Assembly: GCA_944349335.1 (NCBI GenBank)
Contig: CALVMW010000001.1
Location: 144,309-208,308, forward strand
DNA from: an uncultured Bacilli bacterium
GTDB lineage: Bacteria; Bacillota_I; Bacilli_A; RFN20; CAG-288
Direction: 5' to 3'
DNA length: 64,000 nt
In this document: positions 33,756 through 41,645 of the stretch, piece after piece
Numbering within the stretch: position 1 is the stretch's first letter
Layout of the letters: every line of letters starts with the position of its first letter
Notes under the pieces: generated by a model
What the model saw: only the letters and a program-made list of their open reading frames with translations
Database searches by the model: none
What the model was told of the DNA's origin: nothing
Made by a program: the position numbers and the translations under genes

Positions 33756-34295
33756 TTATTTATCTATTTCAATTAAACCGTAACCATGGTCCTTTCTCTC
33801 ATAAAGAACATTAACTAAACCGGTTGACGAGTCAAGATAGATGAAGAATGAATGACCTAAAGCATCCATTCTAGCTAAAGCTTCATCTAAATCCATCGGA
33901 GCTAGTGATAATTTCTTATGTCTAACGATCTCAACATCCAAATTATCAAAATCAGGAATATTCTCCATCATTAAGTTTTCACTAAATGAACGTTTCTTAT
34001 GTTGTCTAGAAAGCTGAGTTTTAAGTTTACGCATCTGGCCGTCAAGTTTTTCAATAATAACATCTAAAGCAGCATAAAAGTCTTCGTCGATAGTTTTAGC
34101 ACGGAGAGCGAACCCGTTAGTAGAATCGATGGCGATTTCCAGCGACTTCTTGTCTTGATGAATGGATAAAGTTACTACGCAATCGACCGTATCACGCTCT
34201 CTAAAATAGCGGTCAAAACGGCTTAATTTATTTTCGCAAGCCTCCTCCATCGCTTTTGTAAGCTTCACATCCTTGCACACGTATTTGATTGTCAT
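33756..34295 (-). CDS. hpf: Ribosome hibernation promoting factor, long form
   Basis: Inactivates ribosomes by forming 100S dimers in stationary phase. The N-terminal RaiA domain covers residues 1-100 (TIKYVCKDVKLTKAMEEAC, KLDGQMRKLKTQL). After a basic linker, the C-terminal dimerisation domain covers about 122-179 (IVRHKKLSLAPMDLDEALAR, LGHSFFIYLD, VNVLYERKDHGYGLIE). AAGGAG is 12 bases from the ATG. The 139 bases after the gene hold nothing I recognise. Confidence 0.95.
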   Translation of the reverse strand: MTIKYVCKDVKLTKAMEEACENKLSRFDRYFRERDTVDCVVTLSIHQDKKSLEIAIDSTNGFALRAKTIDEDFYAALDVIIEKLDGQMRKLKTQLSRQHKKRSFSENLMMENIPDFDNLDVEIVRHKKLSLAPMDLDEALARMDALGHSFFIYLDSSTGLVNVLYERKDHGYGLIEIDK

Positions 34296-34437
34296 GGTGG
34301 TTTGCTCCTTTCGTTTATTGATTATATTTTACACTAAATCCATGCTAAAATAAAGCACTTTCAAAAGATGTTTAAAAAGAAAAAAGCATTTATAAAAATG
34401 CTTTTAAATATCTACTTCTATAACTCTGTAAGCGCTT

Positions 34438-35937
34438 TTATGTAAGTGAATGCATATAAGCGTCAGAAAGATACCAACGCTTCTTATCAACGATTTTTAT
34501 CATATTATCTTTGCTATCTTTAAGGATTTGACCACCTTCACGATAAAAGAAATTAATCTTTTTTATAACATCTAAAGTGATTAATTCTCCGGGGATCAAT
34601 AATGGTATACCAGGCGGATAAGCCATAATAGTCTCAGAAGAAATCTCACCTATCGCATCTTTAAAAGAAACTAATAAAGAAGGAGCATCATAACCCTCGC
34701 GGGGAGGAACAATAGTTTTGGGGAAAATATTTGAATTATGATAACGATGACGCTTTTTTGTTAGAGGATGCCTATTAGCTAACTCCTTAAAAGCGGTGAC
34801 TAGTTTTTTACCATCCTCTATAGTATTACCAGGGGCAATCAAGGCTAAAACTGAATAGACCTCACCTAATTCTAACTGTATATTATTATATTTTCTAAGC
34901 TCTTTATAGACATCATAACCATAGAGATCAAGATTTCTAACATTGATCACAATCTTTGTTCTATCTATATCATAAACACCAGTATGACTATCCTTATAAT
35001 CGTAAGTTACGGCCTTTAAACCAGGTATCTTATTGATCTCTTTTTTGACAAATTCAGCTATTTTGATATCTTCCTCGATCACTTTTGCTCCTGAAAAGTA
35101 CATCTCTTTCCTAGCAGCATCTAAAGAAGCTAAAAGGAGAGGATTAGGAGAAGTTGAAGAAAGCATCGCATAAGCTCTTTTTACTTCGAAAAGATCAACT
35201 CTTTTTCCTTTAACCAATATCAGAGAGGATTGAGTCAGTGATCCGGAATTTTTATGAACAGAAACGCTAGTTATATCAGCTTCTGCATCCATAGCTGAGA
35301 TCGGTAATTTTCGGGAAAAATAAAAATTGGAGCCGTGAGCTTCATCGACGATAACTATCATATTGTGACTATGAGCATAACTGACAAGACTTTTTAAATC
35401 AGTCGTCATGCCAAAATAAGTCGGATTGATAACAAAGATAGCCTTAGCATCAAGATTATCATCGATAGCTTTTTTATAATCTTCAAAACTTACATTATTA
35501 GCAATGCCGTATTCATCATCAATTTCTGGATAAACGAATATCGGTATTGCACCTGAGATGATTAATGCGTTGATAACAGATTTATGTGAATTTCTCGGAA
35601 GGATAATCTTATCTTTATTATCTAAGCAAGCTAAAAACATCGAAAGGATACCACCGGAAGTACCATTGATTGAAAAAAGGCAGTGGTCTGCATGAAAAGC
35701 TTTAGCGGCTAAGTTCTCACTTTCCTTTATAACTGAAGTAGGATGATATAAGTTATCTAAACCTAAAGGAGCATTAGCATCATAAGCTAGAATAGAAGGA
35801 GATATCTTCCTACTTAAATCAGTTACAAAATGGCCAAGTTTATGACCAGGAACATCAAAACACGTCGGATCAGACTGACAATAATCAACAAGAGCATCTA
35901 AAAATGGTGTCTTTGATTGTTCGTTATCTTTTTTCAT
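34438..35937 (-). CDS. Orn/Lys/Arg decarboxylase family PLP enzyme
   Basis: PLP-dependent decarboxylase of the bacterial short type (499 residues), without the N-terminal wing domain. FDVPGHKLG is at the start, INGTSGGIL binds phosphate, VDEAHGSNF is the ring-stacking segment, and SVHKNSGSLTQSS holds the PLP lysine. The C-terminal domain carries PPREGYDAP and YPPGIPLLIPGE. Arginine, lysine or ornithine specificity cannot be read by eye. Its ATG overlaps the metK stop by one base. Decarboxylase plus S-adenosylmethionine synthetase suggests polyamine synthesis. Confidence 0.9.
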   Translation of the reverse strand: MKKDNEQSKTPFLDALVDYCQSDPTCFDVPGHKLGHFVTDLSRKISPSILAYDANAPLGLDNLYHPTSVIKESENLAAKAFHADHCLFSINGTSGGILSMFLACLDNKDKIILPRNSHKSVINALIISGAIPIFVYPEIDDEYGIANNVSFEDYKKAIDDNLDAKAIFVINPTYFGMTTDLKSLVSYAHSHNMIVIVDEAHGSNFYFSRKLPISAMDAEADITSVSVHKNSGSLTQSSLILVKGKRVDLFEVKRAYAMLSSTSPNPLLLASLDAARKEMYFSGAKVIEEDIKIAEFVKKEINKIPGLKAVTYDYKDSHTGVYDIDRTKIVINVRNLDLYGYDVYKELRKYNNIQLELGEVYSVLALIAPGNTIEDGKKLVTAFKELANRHPLTKKRHRYHNSNIFPKTIVPPREGYDAPSLLVSFKDAIGEISSETIMAYPPGIPLLIPGELITLDVIKKINFFYREGGQILKDSKDNMIKIVDKKRWYLSDAYMHSLT

Positions 35938-37109
35938 TAAAGCCTCTTTTTAATTTCTTCAACTTTATCTAAATACTCAAAGGGTAAATCAAGATCAGGG
36001 CGTCCAAAATGACCATAATTTGCTAAATCTTGATAGCGGAAAGGAGGATGATTTAAAGAAAACTTCTCAATGATATAACTAGGAGCAAAATTAAAGAGCG
36101 TCTCATCTAATAATAAAGAAAGAATCTTTTCTTTTGATACTCTCTCTGTTCCATAAGTTTCAACAGAGATAGATATTGGTTTAGAAACACCGATAGCATA
36201 AGATAATTGAATTAAGCAACGTTTAGCTAAAGAACTAGCGACAATATTTTTAGCCGCATGTCTAGCCGCATAAGCAGCTGAACGATCAACTTTTGTCGGA
36301 TCTTTACCAGAAAAAGCTCCACCGCCGTGAGGAGCCATACCTCCATAAGTATCGACGATGATCTTACGGCCAGTCACACCAGTATCAGCTGCTGGACCGC
36401 CGATAACAAACTTACCAGAAGGATTTATATAAAATTCGTGACAATCCTTTAAATCAAGATGGAAATCGCTGATAACAGGAGCGATAACTTTTTCCATAAC
36501 TTCATTTTTTAAATAGTCCATATCGACACTTTCAATATGTTGTAAAGACATAACTACAGCATTTAAGCGAGGAGTAGAACTAGTATAATCAATAGTCACT
36601 TGAGATTTCATATCAGGGCATAAAAAAGGAAGAGTTCCATTCTTACGAAGAATAGAAGCTTTTCTAACTAATTTATGAGCGACAACTATAGGAAGAGGCA
36701 TATAATTCTCAGTCTCATCAGTAGCATAGCCAAACATGATACCTTGATCACCAGCACCGATATCTTTTGTATCTTGTGAAGAATTGACAGCAGCGGCTAT
36801 ATTTTCACTCTGTTTAGCTACATAGACTTCAACTTCCATCGTTTTATAGTCTAAGCCTTTAGAAATATCGTCATATCCTATCTCTTTACAAACTGTCCTG
36901 GCAATCTTCTCATAATCAGGATTAGCTAAACTAGTGACTTCACCAGCTATGATTAGACGATTTCTAGTCGCTAAAACCTCAACAGCGGTACGAGAATTTC
37001 TATCTTTAGATAAACAATAATCTAAAATAGCGTCAGCTATACTATCACATATTTTATCAGGATGACCTTCCGATACTGATTCTGATGTAAATAATCTCTT
37101 AATCTCCAT
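35937..37109 (-). CDS. metK: S-adenosylmethionine synthetase
   Basis: Makes SAM from methionine and ATP. All signatures are present: SESVSEGHPDK at residues 9-19, GAGDQGIMFGYA at about 120, the GGAAADTGVTGRK-like FVIGGPAADTGV and GGGAFSGKDPTKVDRS. The 390-residue length is normal. GGAGG precedes the ATG. The 86-base upstream gap is too short for a SAM riboswitch. Co-transcribed with the decarboxylase. SAM is the methyl donor for the HsdM methylase encoded at 59 kb. Confidence 0.97.
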   Translation of the reverse strand: MEIKRLFTSESVSEGHPDKICDSIADAILDYCLSKDRNSRTAVEVLATRNRLIIAGEVTSLANPDYEKIARTVCKEIGYDDISKGLDYKTMEVEVYVAKQSENIAAAVNSSQDTKDIGAGDQGIMFGYATDETENYMPLPIVVAHKLVRKASILRKNGTLPFLCPDMKSQVTIDYTSSTPRLNAVVMSLQHIESVDMDYLKNEVMEKVIAPVISDFHLDLKDCHEFYINPSGKFVIGGPAADTGVTGRKIIVDTYGGMAPHGGGAFSGKDPTKVDRSAAYAARHAAKNIVASSLAKRCLIQLSYAIGVSKPISISVETYGTERVSKEKILSLLLDETLFNFAPSYIIEKFSLNHPPFRYQDLANYGHFGRPDLDLPFEYLDKVEEIKKRL

Positions 37110-37195
37110 ATTGCCTCCAACTAAACTTTATAAATATATCACTTATATATAGAAGAAAAAAATTATTTTGTTAAAAAATACATATTATTTATCTT

Positions 37196-38281
37196 TTAAC
37201 TGATCTTTACTGGATAAATTAGAACAAGAAGTAAAATGCCAAGAGAAAATAAGGCGATCAGTGAATAAAAGATAACCTTTCTAATCTTTTTAGGTAAAAG
37301 GTATTCTAAATTATTATATAGAATATTACTTATCAAAATTCCATAAGCTGAGCATGAAGGAAGATTAGTCATCAACCTTAATATTAAAGTGATAAATGAT
37401 GAAGTTAAACCATATAAAATCTTACTTTCTTTACAATAAGGAAGTAATTTACTATCAGATAAAGAGTAGATAGTCACTAAAGCTAAATCGCCGCACATAT
37501 AGTAACGAAGAGCACTTTCAAAAGAGACTAAACCGTAACCATTCTTTAAGAATAAAAGTAAATAGGCGATAAATATTGAAAAAGCAAAAGATAAAGATGA
37601 GGTGAAAGAGACATTTTTACTGAAAGCTAAGAAGATATATATAGCTAAAATAGCATAAAAGAAAGTCGAAGCTAAAGAGTAATAGTAGTTACCTATAAAC
37701 ATATCCCAGAAAGGTAACTCACTGACTACTTGATAACCTCCATCACTTAAACTGATAGGAAAAAGATTACCAAAACTGATAATAGTATCTATAGGTCCTG
37801 CTACTCCTATATATGAACGCATATCTGAAAAGAAGAAAACTTGCATTAAAATTCTCGCAAGGATAGCTGAATCTAAGAAAAATACTTTTTTAAAGAGAAG
37901 CCTTAGTGAGGAAGCGATAAAAATCGTAACAAAGACTTGATAGAACTTGACACCGACAGGAAGTAAAAGAAGTAATACGAGAGCAGAAAGAAGAGAAGAG
38001 GAAGAGATAAATGACTTAAAAAATTCATTAACACTTATCTTCTTTTTAATTAGTTTAATCGAAGAATAAATGAGTTGAGGCAATATACCTCCAATAAGAA
38101 CAAAAAGAAAATTTATTAAAATATGAATTAAATATTCATTTGTTGTACATTCATCGACATTAGTCCTCAATGAATATACTGTTAATCCGAGAATAAAAAG
38201 AAGAAAGGCAGTTACTAAAAAATAGATGTCTCTTTTAAATGATGTCTCTTTTTTATAAAAGAAAACTCTAGTTTGATTCAT
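37196..38281 (-). CDS. RnfD/NqrB-like membrane protein, divergent
   Basis: 361-residue membrane protein with about nine to ten hydrophobic segments. The overall pattern matches RnfD/NqrB: cytoplasmic basic start, a helix with SALVLLLLLPVG, then FVTIFIASSLRLLFKKVFFLDSAILARI, which corresponds to the NPAxxAR region. The conserved (S/T)GAT flavin-attachment motif of RnfD/NqrB is not visible, so covalent FMN may be absent. GAGGAG precedes the ATG and the gene overlaps the rnfC-like gene by 14 bases. No rnfA, rnfB, rnfE or rnfG lies in the window. Confidence 0.65.
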   Translation of the reverse strand: MNQTRVFFYKKETSFKRDIYFLVTAFLLFILGLTVYSLRTNVDECTTNEYLIHILINFLFVLIGGILPQLIYSSIKLIKKKISVNEFFKSFISSSSLLSALVLLLLLPVGVKFYQVFVTIFIASSLRLLFKKVFFLDSAILARILMQVFFFSDMRSYIGVAGPIDTIISFGNLFPISLSDGGYQVVSELPFWDMFIGNYYYSLASTFFYAILAIYIFLAFSKNVSFTSSLSFAFSIFIAYLLLFLKNGYGLVSFESALRYYMCGDLALVTIYSLSDSKLLPYCKESKILYGLTSSFITLILRLMTNLPSCSAYGILISNILYNNLEYLLPKKIRKVIFYSLIALFSLGILLLVLIYPVKIS

Positions 38282-39323
38282 TTTTTATTCTCCTCGATAT
38301 CTTTTGAAAATCGATATTACTCGGACAAACTAAAGAACAGATATTACACTTTGAACATATATCACTCGGTAAGGGTACACCTCTTTTTAAAGATAAAATA
38401 GGTTCAAATCCTTTAGGGCAAGAATAGATACATTTAGAGCAATGAACGCAGGATGATGATTTAACATCTTTTATTTTTGATAAATAGATGTTTCTTAAAT
38501 TAAATGAGACTAAATCGTTTAATTTTAAATCTATCCCTTTATAAGTACCACTTGAGATAATTTTATTTTTTAAGTTGTAATCAGTCAAAAGAGCAGAGAG
38601 TAAAGTTCCGACTGGAACATATAAAACTTCTTGTTTTTTATCTTCTTCATCATAGATTGAGATGATAGTATAACTAGGTAAAACATTATAAAGTAATCTT
38701 TCACCTATAAAAATAGCATCCAAAGCATCGATAAGAAGAAAATCACTTTTTAATTTCTTCTTTAAACTATCTTCAATAAAAGGAGAATAATAACGAGGAT
38801 AAGTTAATATATTTAGATCACTTATATCAGAATATTTTGTTAATATCTTACTATCCTGATAAGTCAGTAAATAAATTTTTAAATCAGCTATTTTCTTTAC
38901 TTCTTTTATAAAAGTAAGCATCTCTTCTTTTTTAAATGGAACATAGGCTTCATGAGAATAAAGATAAGCATCATCATCTAAAGCATTTATAACAATTATC
39001 GAACTATTCTTGATAAGATCAGCTATATTTATTTTTTCTACGTAAATATTGCAAGATTTTATATCTAAATAAGTATCTTGGCTTTCTAAAACTGGTAAAG
39101 TAGTATCATTCTTATCATTTTTTATAATGATATAATCACCCTTATTTTTAACTACATCACCTGATATTGATGAATAAACATCTTTCCCTAATAAAGTGCC
39201 TTTATATACTTTATCGCCTACTTGAACTTTTTTATCCTGAACATAAAAATAACAATACTCAGGTATAAATCTTTTATAAAGAGTATACTGATATACACTA
39301 TGATAAAGTTCAACTTTAGCCAT
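38268..39323 (-). CDS. RnfC-like protein with two 4Fe-4S clusters, divergent
   Basis: 351-residue soluble protein. The C-terminus has two ferredoxin motifs, CVHCSKCIYSCP and CSKCNICSLVCP, as in RnfC. The N-terminal barrel-sandwich part (VQVGDKVYKGTLLG, SSISGDVV) also fits. The central Rossmann region is degraded: the glycine-rich GGAGFP motif that binds NADH/FMN in RnfC is not seen, and the NGAECEPYL-type motif appears as INALDDDAYLYS. It may pass electrons without NADH. Preceded by a short terminator-like hairpin at 39331-39352. Confidence 0.7.
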   Translation of the reverse strand: MAKVELYHSVYQYTLYKRFIPEYCYFYVQDKKVQVGDKVYKGTLLGKDVYSSISGDVVKNKGDYIIIKNDKNDTTLPVLESQDTYLDIKSCNIYVEKINIADLIKNSSIIVINALDDDAYLYSHEAYVPFKKEEMLTFIKEVKKIADLKIYLLTYQDSKILTKYSDISDLNILTYPRYYSPFIEDSLKKKLKSDFLLIDALDAIFIGERLLYNVLPSYTIISIYDEEDKKQEVLYVPVGTLLSALLTDYNLKNKIISSGTYKGIDLKLNDLVSFNLRNIYLSKIKDVKSSSCVHCSKCIYSCPKGFEPILSLKRGVPLPSDICSKCNICSLVCPSNIDFQKISRRIKNESN

Positions 39324-39330
39324 CTTTTAA

Positions 39331-39352
39331 TAAAATAGTTGCCTTAAGCAAC
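39331..39352 (-). terminator. Probable weak terminator before the Rnf-like pair
   Basis: On the minus strand ATAGTTGC pairs with GCAACTAT around a 5-base loop, followed by an interrupted T run. It overlaps the stop of the phospholipase-like gene. Confidence 0.5.
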
Positions 39353-40296
39353 TATCCTTTCTTATAGACCCACTTCTCTTTACATGGTAGTCCATAATAA
39401 TCGAGTCCGTTAATATAACGAGTGAAAACATCGTAGGAAAAGCCTTCTTTAACTAAATCGCGATAACATCTCTCGATAATATCGTAAGCTCTCATAAATA
39501 GATCCATAAATGAATCATATCTTTTAGAACCAGTAACTGGATCAAGCCAAGGCTCATTTTTCTCGTTTAAAACATCCTCTGTAACTTCTTTTTCTAAAGC
39601 GAGAGCACCTAATGAATTTTTTCCGATAAGCTTTCTTTTATAGTCAGGATGAGTATTCATAAACTTATAACAAAAGCGCATATTGCTGATCGCTTGAGAA
39701 TAAATATGTTTAGGAATCTTTTCATTAACAAAATACTGTGATAAAACTGGAACTAAGTTTTTATCAATAACATCTAAAAAATAATTATCAAAAGGAATGA
39801 TTTCACTAGGTTGCTCTAAAAAGTAATTCATCCGATATTTTTTAGCTAATGTAACATCGATCATCGCTTCAAAATGAGAATGAAGATAATGATAAGGTCC
39901 TGTTATTTTTCCATTATCATCAAAACCAGTAGAATAAATGATGTAAGGATGACATTCTCTATCTAAAATATAATGAGCAAATTGTCCAAAGATAAAAGAG
40001 CGAAAACGGCGTTGAGAAACTATATCATCAATTCCGTATGAACGATCTAAAAGCAACTTAAAAAACCTTTTACCATCATCAGCATGTAATTTATTTCCTA
40101 GCCTTTTCTTAGCGGTGAAAAGATGAAATTTAAAAGGGACCACACCGAAGTAAAAAAGTGGATCTGGTCCCTGGGAACCTAATGATAAAAGATCGTAATT
40201 TCCTTGTATGAATGTTCTCTCACCACCTTTATCTTCCGCTTCTACTTTAATATAGAAACGTTTAACTAAAAGGCTGTGAGTGAGAAGATTAGGCAT
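39352..40296 (-). CDS. Zinc-dependent phospholipase C-like protein
   Basis: 314-residue helical protein of the zinc-dependent phospholipase C fold as found in many Firmicutes. Metal-ligand patterns: THSLLVKRF at the start, SLGSQGPDPLFYFG, FGQFAHYILDRECHPYI, and HSHFEAMIDV. No signal peptide, so it is probably intracellular and its substrate is unknown. The start is the ATG at 40296, preceded by AGAGGA and overlapping the pduL stop by 8 bases; a longer start would extend into pduL. Confidence 0.8.
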   Translation of the reverse strand: MPNLLTHSLLVKRFYIKVEAEDKGGERTFIQGNYDLLSLGSQGPDPLFYFGVVPFKFHLFTAKKRLGNKLHADDGKRFFKLLLDRSYGIDDIVSQRRFRSFIFGQFAHYILDRECHPYIIYSTGFDDNGKITGPYHYLHSHFEAMIDVTLAKKYRMNYFLEQPSEIIPFDNYFLDVIDKNLVPVLSQYFVNEKIPKHIYSQAISNMRFCYKFMNTHPDYKRKLIGKNSLGALALEKEVTEDVLNEKNEPWLDPVTGSKRYDSFMDLFMRAYDIIERCYRDLVKEGFSYDVFTRYINGLDYYGLPCKEKWVYKKG

Positions 40297-40936
40297 TAAA
40301 ATCCTCTTTAACAATAGTGCCGAAGACGTTAGATGAAAGTCCGCCGACAGCATTAGATTCATCGGTATCGATATGCATAGCTAAGGAGAATTTATCGCTG
40401 ACACGAATAACAGTATCGCCTAATATGGCACTACGTCCATTAGCAGAGACAATTTTTACAGAAACGATATCGCCATTTTTAACACCATATTCTTCAGCAT
40501 CCTTCTCTGTCATATGGATATGTCTTTTAGCGACAATCATGCCTTCAGGAATATCGACAGAATTACCATTTAAAGGATTAACTAAAGTGCAAGGGCAGCT
40601 ATTAGCAATATCGCCGCTCTCTCTGATCGGGACATTAGCTTTTAATGATCTTGCTTCCGTCAAAGAGATTTCAACCTGATTAAATTTACGGACAGGTCCT
40701 AAAATCGAAAGATTTTTTAACATAAAATCTTTCTTTTCTTCTTCACCAGTCAATTTATTTTTAATTGTCGCATGATAAATAACATTTAATCTCTGATTAG
40801 AGGCGTATTGACCAGGCTGCGAAAGAGCTTTTTTGACTTCAAGTTGAAAGCCAGGACCAAATAATTTTTCTAATGTTTCTTGAGTGACGTGGATGTGATG
40901 AGCGCTAGTTTCCACAATAATTTTTTTATCTGTCAT
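40289..40936 (-). CDS. pduL: PduL-type phosphotransacylase
   Basis: Interconverts acyl-CoA and acyl phosphate. Two PduL domains are visible: VETSAHHIHVT at the start and VAKRHIHMTEKDAEEYGV in the second half, with FGPGFQLEVKKALSQPGQYA and HIDTDESNA. 215 residues. No microcompartment targeting extension and no shell genes nearby, so it probably serves as the housekeeping phosphotransacetylase for acetate formation. GAGGT lies 7 bases before the ATG. Confidence 0.93.
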   Translation of the reverse strand: MTDKKIIVETSAHHIHVTQETLEKLFGPGFQLEVKKALSQPGQYASNQRLNVIYHATIKNKLTGEEEKKDFMLKNLSILGPVRKFNQVEISLTEARSLKANVPIRESGDIANSCPCTLVNPLNGNSVDIPEGMIVAKRHIHMTEKDAEEYGVKNGDIVSVKIVSANGRSAILGDTVIRVSDKFSLAMHIDTDESNAVGGLSSNVFGTIVKEDFNA

Positions 40937-40995
40937 TTTAAATACCTCGCATAGTATTTTAGCACAACAAGCAAACTAATAAATCTTTTATTTAT

Positions 40996-41265
40996 TTAGA
41001 TGACTGGAAGGCCGTAACTATTTATAAAGATAACATCGTTTATTTCTTTTATTTCTCGCAAAAAATCTTCTTTTAAAGCACCTAAATCATTCTCCGCTAA
41101 AGAGCAACCGACACACGCTCCTGTCACTTCGATAATCAAAATACCATCTTTATAATCTTTTAATGATATTTTAGAGCCTTCTCTCTCATAAAAAGGAGAG
41201 ACTTCACTTATCATCTTGCTAGCTAAACGCAAGATAGTTAATTCTTTTCTTCCTTCACTTACCAT
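40996..41265 (-). CDS. NifU-like C-terminal domain protein (second of a pair)
   Basis: 89 residues, a single Nfu domain for Fe-S cluster transfer with the CxxC motif in VTGACVGCSLAENDL. It overlaps the preceding paralogue by 11 bases. AAAGGA precedes the ATG. Less conserved than its partner, so it may be a specialised copy. Confidence 0.85.
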   Translation of the reverse strand: MVSEGRKELTILRLASKMISEVSPFYEREGSKISLKDYKDGILIIEVTGACVGCSLAENDLGALKEDFLREIKEINDVIFINSYGLPVI

Positions 41266-41587
41266 CTCTTTCCTTATTGAGCTTTTCTAATTCAAGCTCA
41301 GCTTGTTGCTGTTCTTGTAATCTTCTTAAAAGATCGTCAAAAGATTCTTGTTTAGGGGCGATCAACTCTACTTTTTTAACTTCTATTACTTCATCTCTTA
41401 CCATAACTTCTATAGAATCTGAAACATCGGAAGAAGCTAGTACGCAACCCGCACAAGCACCGATCATATCGACATAACAGATACCTGTATCTTTATCGAA
41501 GTGATCAAGTTTAATATCGCCGCCTTCTTGCCTTAAAAAAGGACGAATCTTCTCTAAAACAGCATCTATTTTTTCTTCTATTTCCAT
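41255..41587 (-). CDS. NifU-like C-terminal domain protein (first of a pair)
   Basis: Fe-S cluster scaffold/carrier of 110 residues: LRQEGGDIKLD, then IGACAGCVLASSDV with the cluster-binding CxxC, then a charged coiled-coil-like tail (RRLQEQQQAELELEKL). I prefer the ATG at 41587, with GGAG 6 bases upstream; the ATG 12 bases earlier has poor spacing. The likely clients in this window are the serine dehydratase and the RnfC-like protein. Confidence 0.88.
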   Translation of the reverse strand: MEIEEKIDAVLEKIRPFLRQEGGDIKLDHFDKDTGICYVDMIGACAGCVLASSDVSDSIEVMVRDEVIEVKKVELIAPKQESFDDLLRRLQEQQQAELELEKLNKERDGK

Positions 41588-41645
41588 TGTAATCTCCATC
41601 CTAAAAAATTATATCAAAAAATACTTTTTGTGAAGTAAATAATGA

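Noticed and set aside
37110..37195. SAM riboswitch upstream of metK
   Set aside because: The gap is only 86 bases and shows no four-way junction or kink-turn pattern.
37196..39323. Complete Rnf complex
   Set aside because: Only C- and D-like genes are present; the flanking genes are unrelated.
40289..40936. Bacterial microcompartment locus based on pduL
   Set aside because: No shell-protein genes and no encapsulation peptide; PduL alone is common as a phosphotransacetylase.
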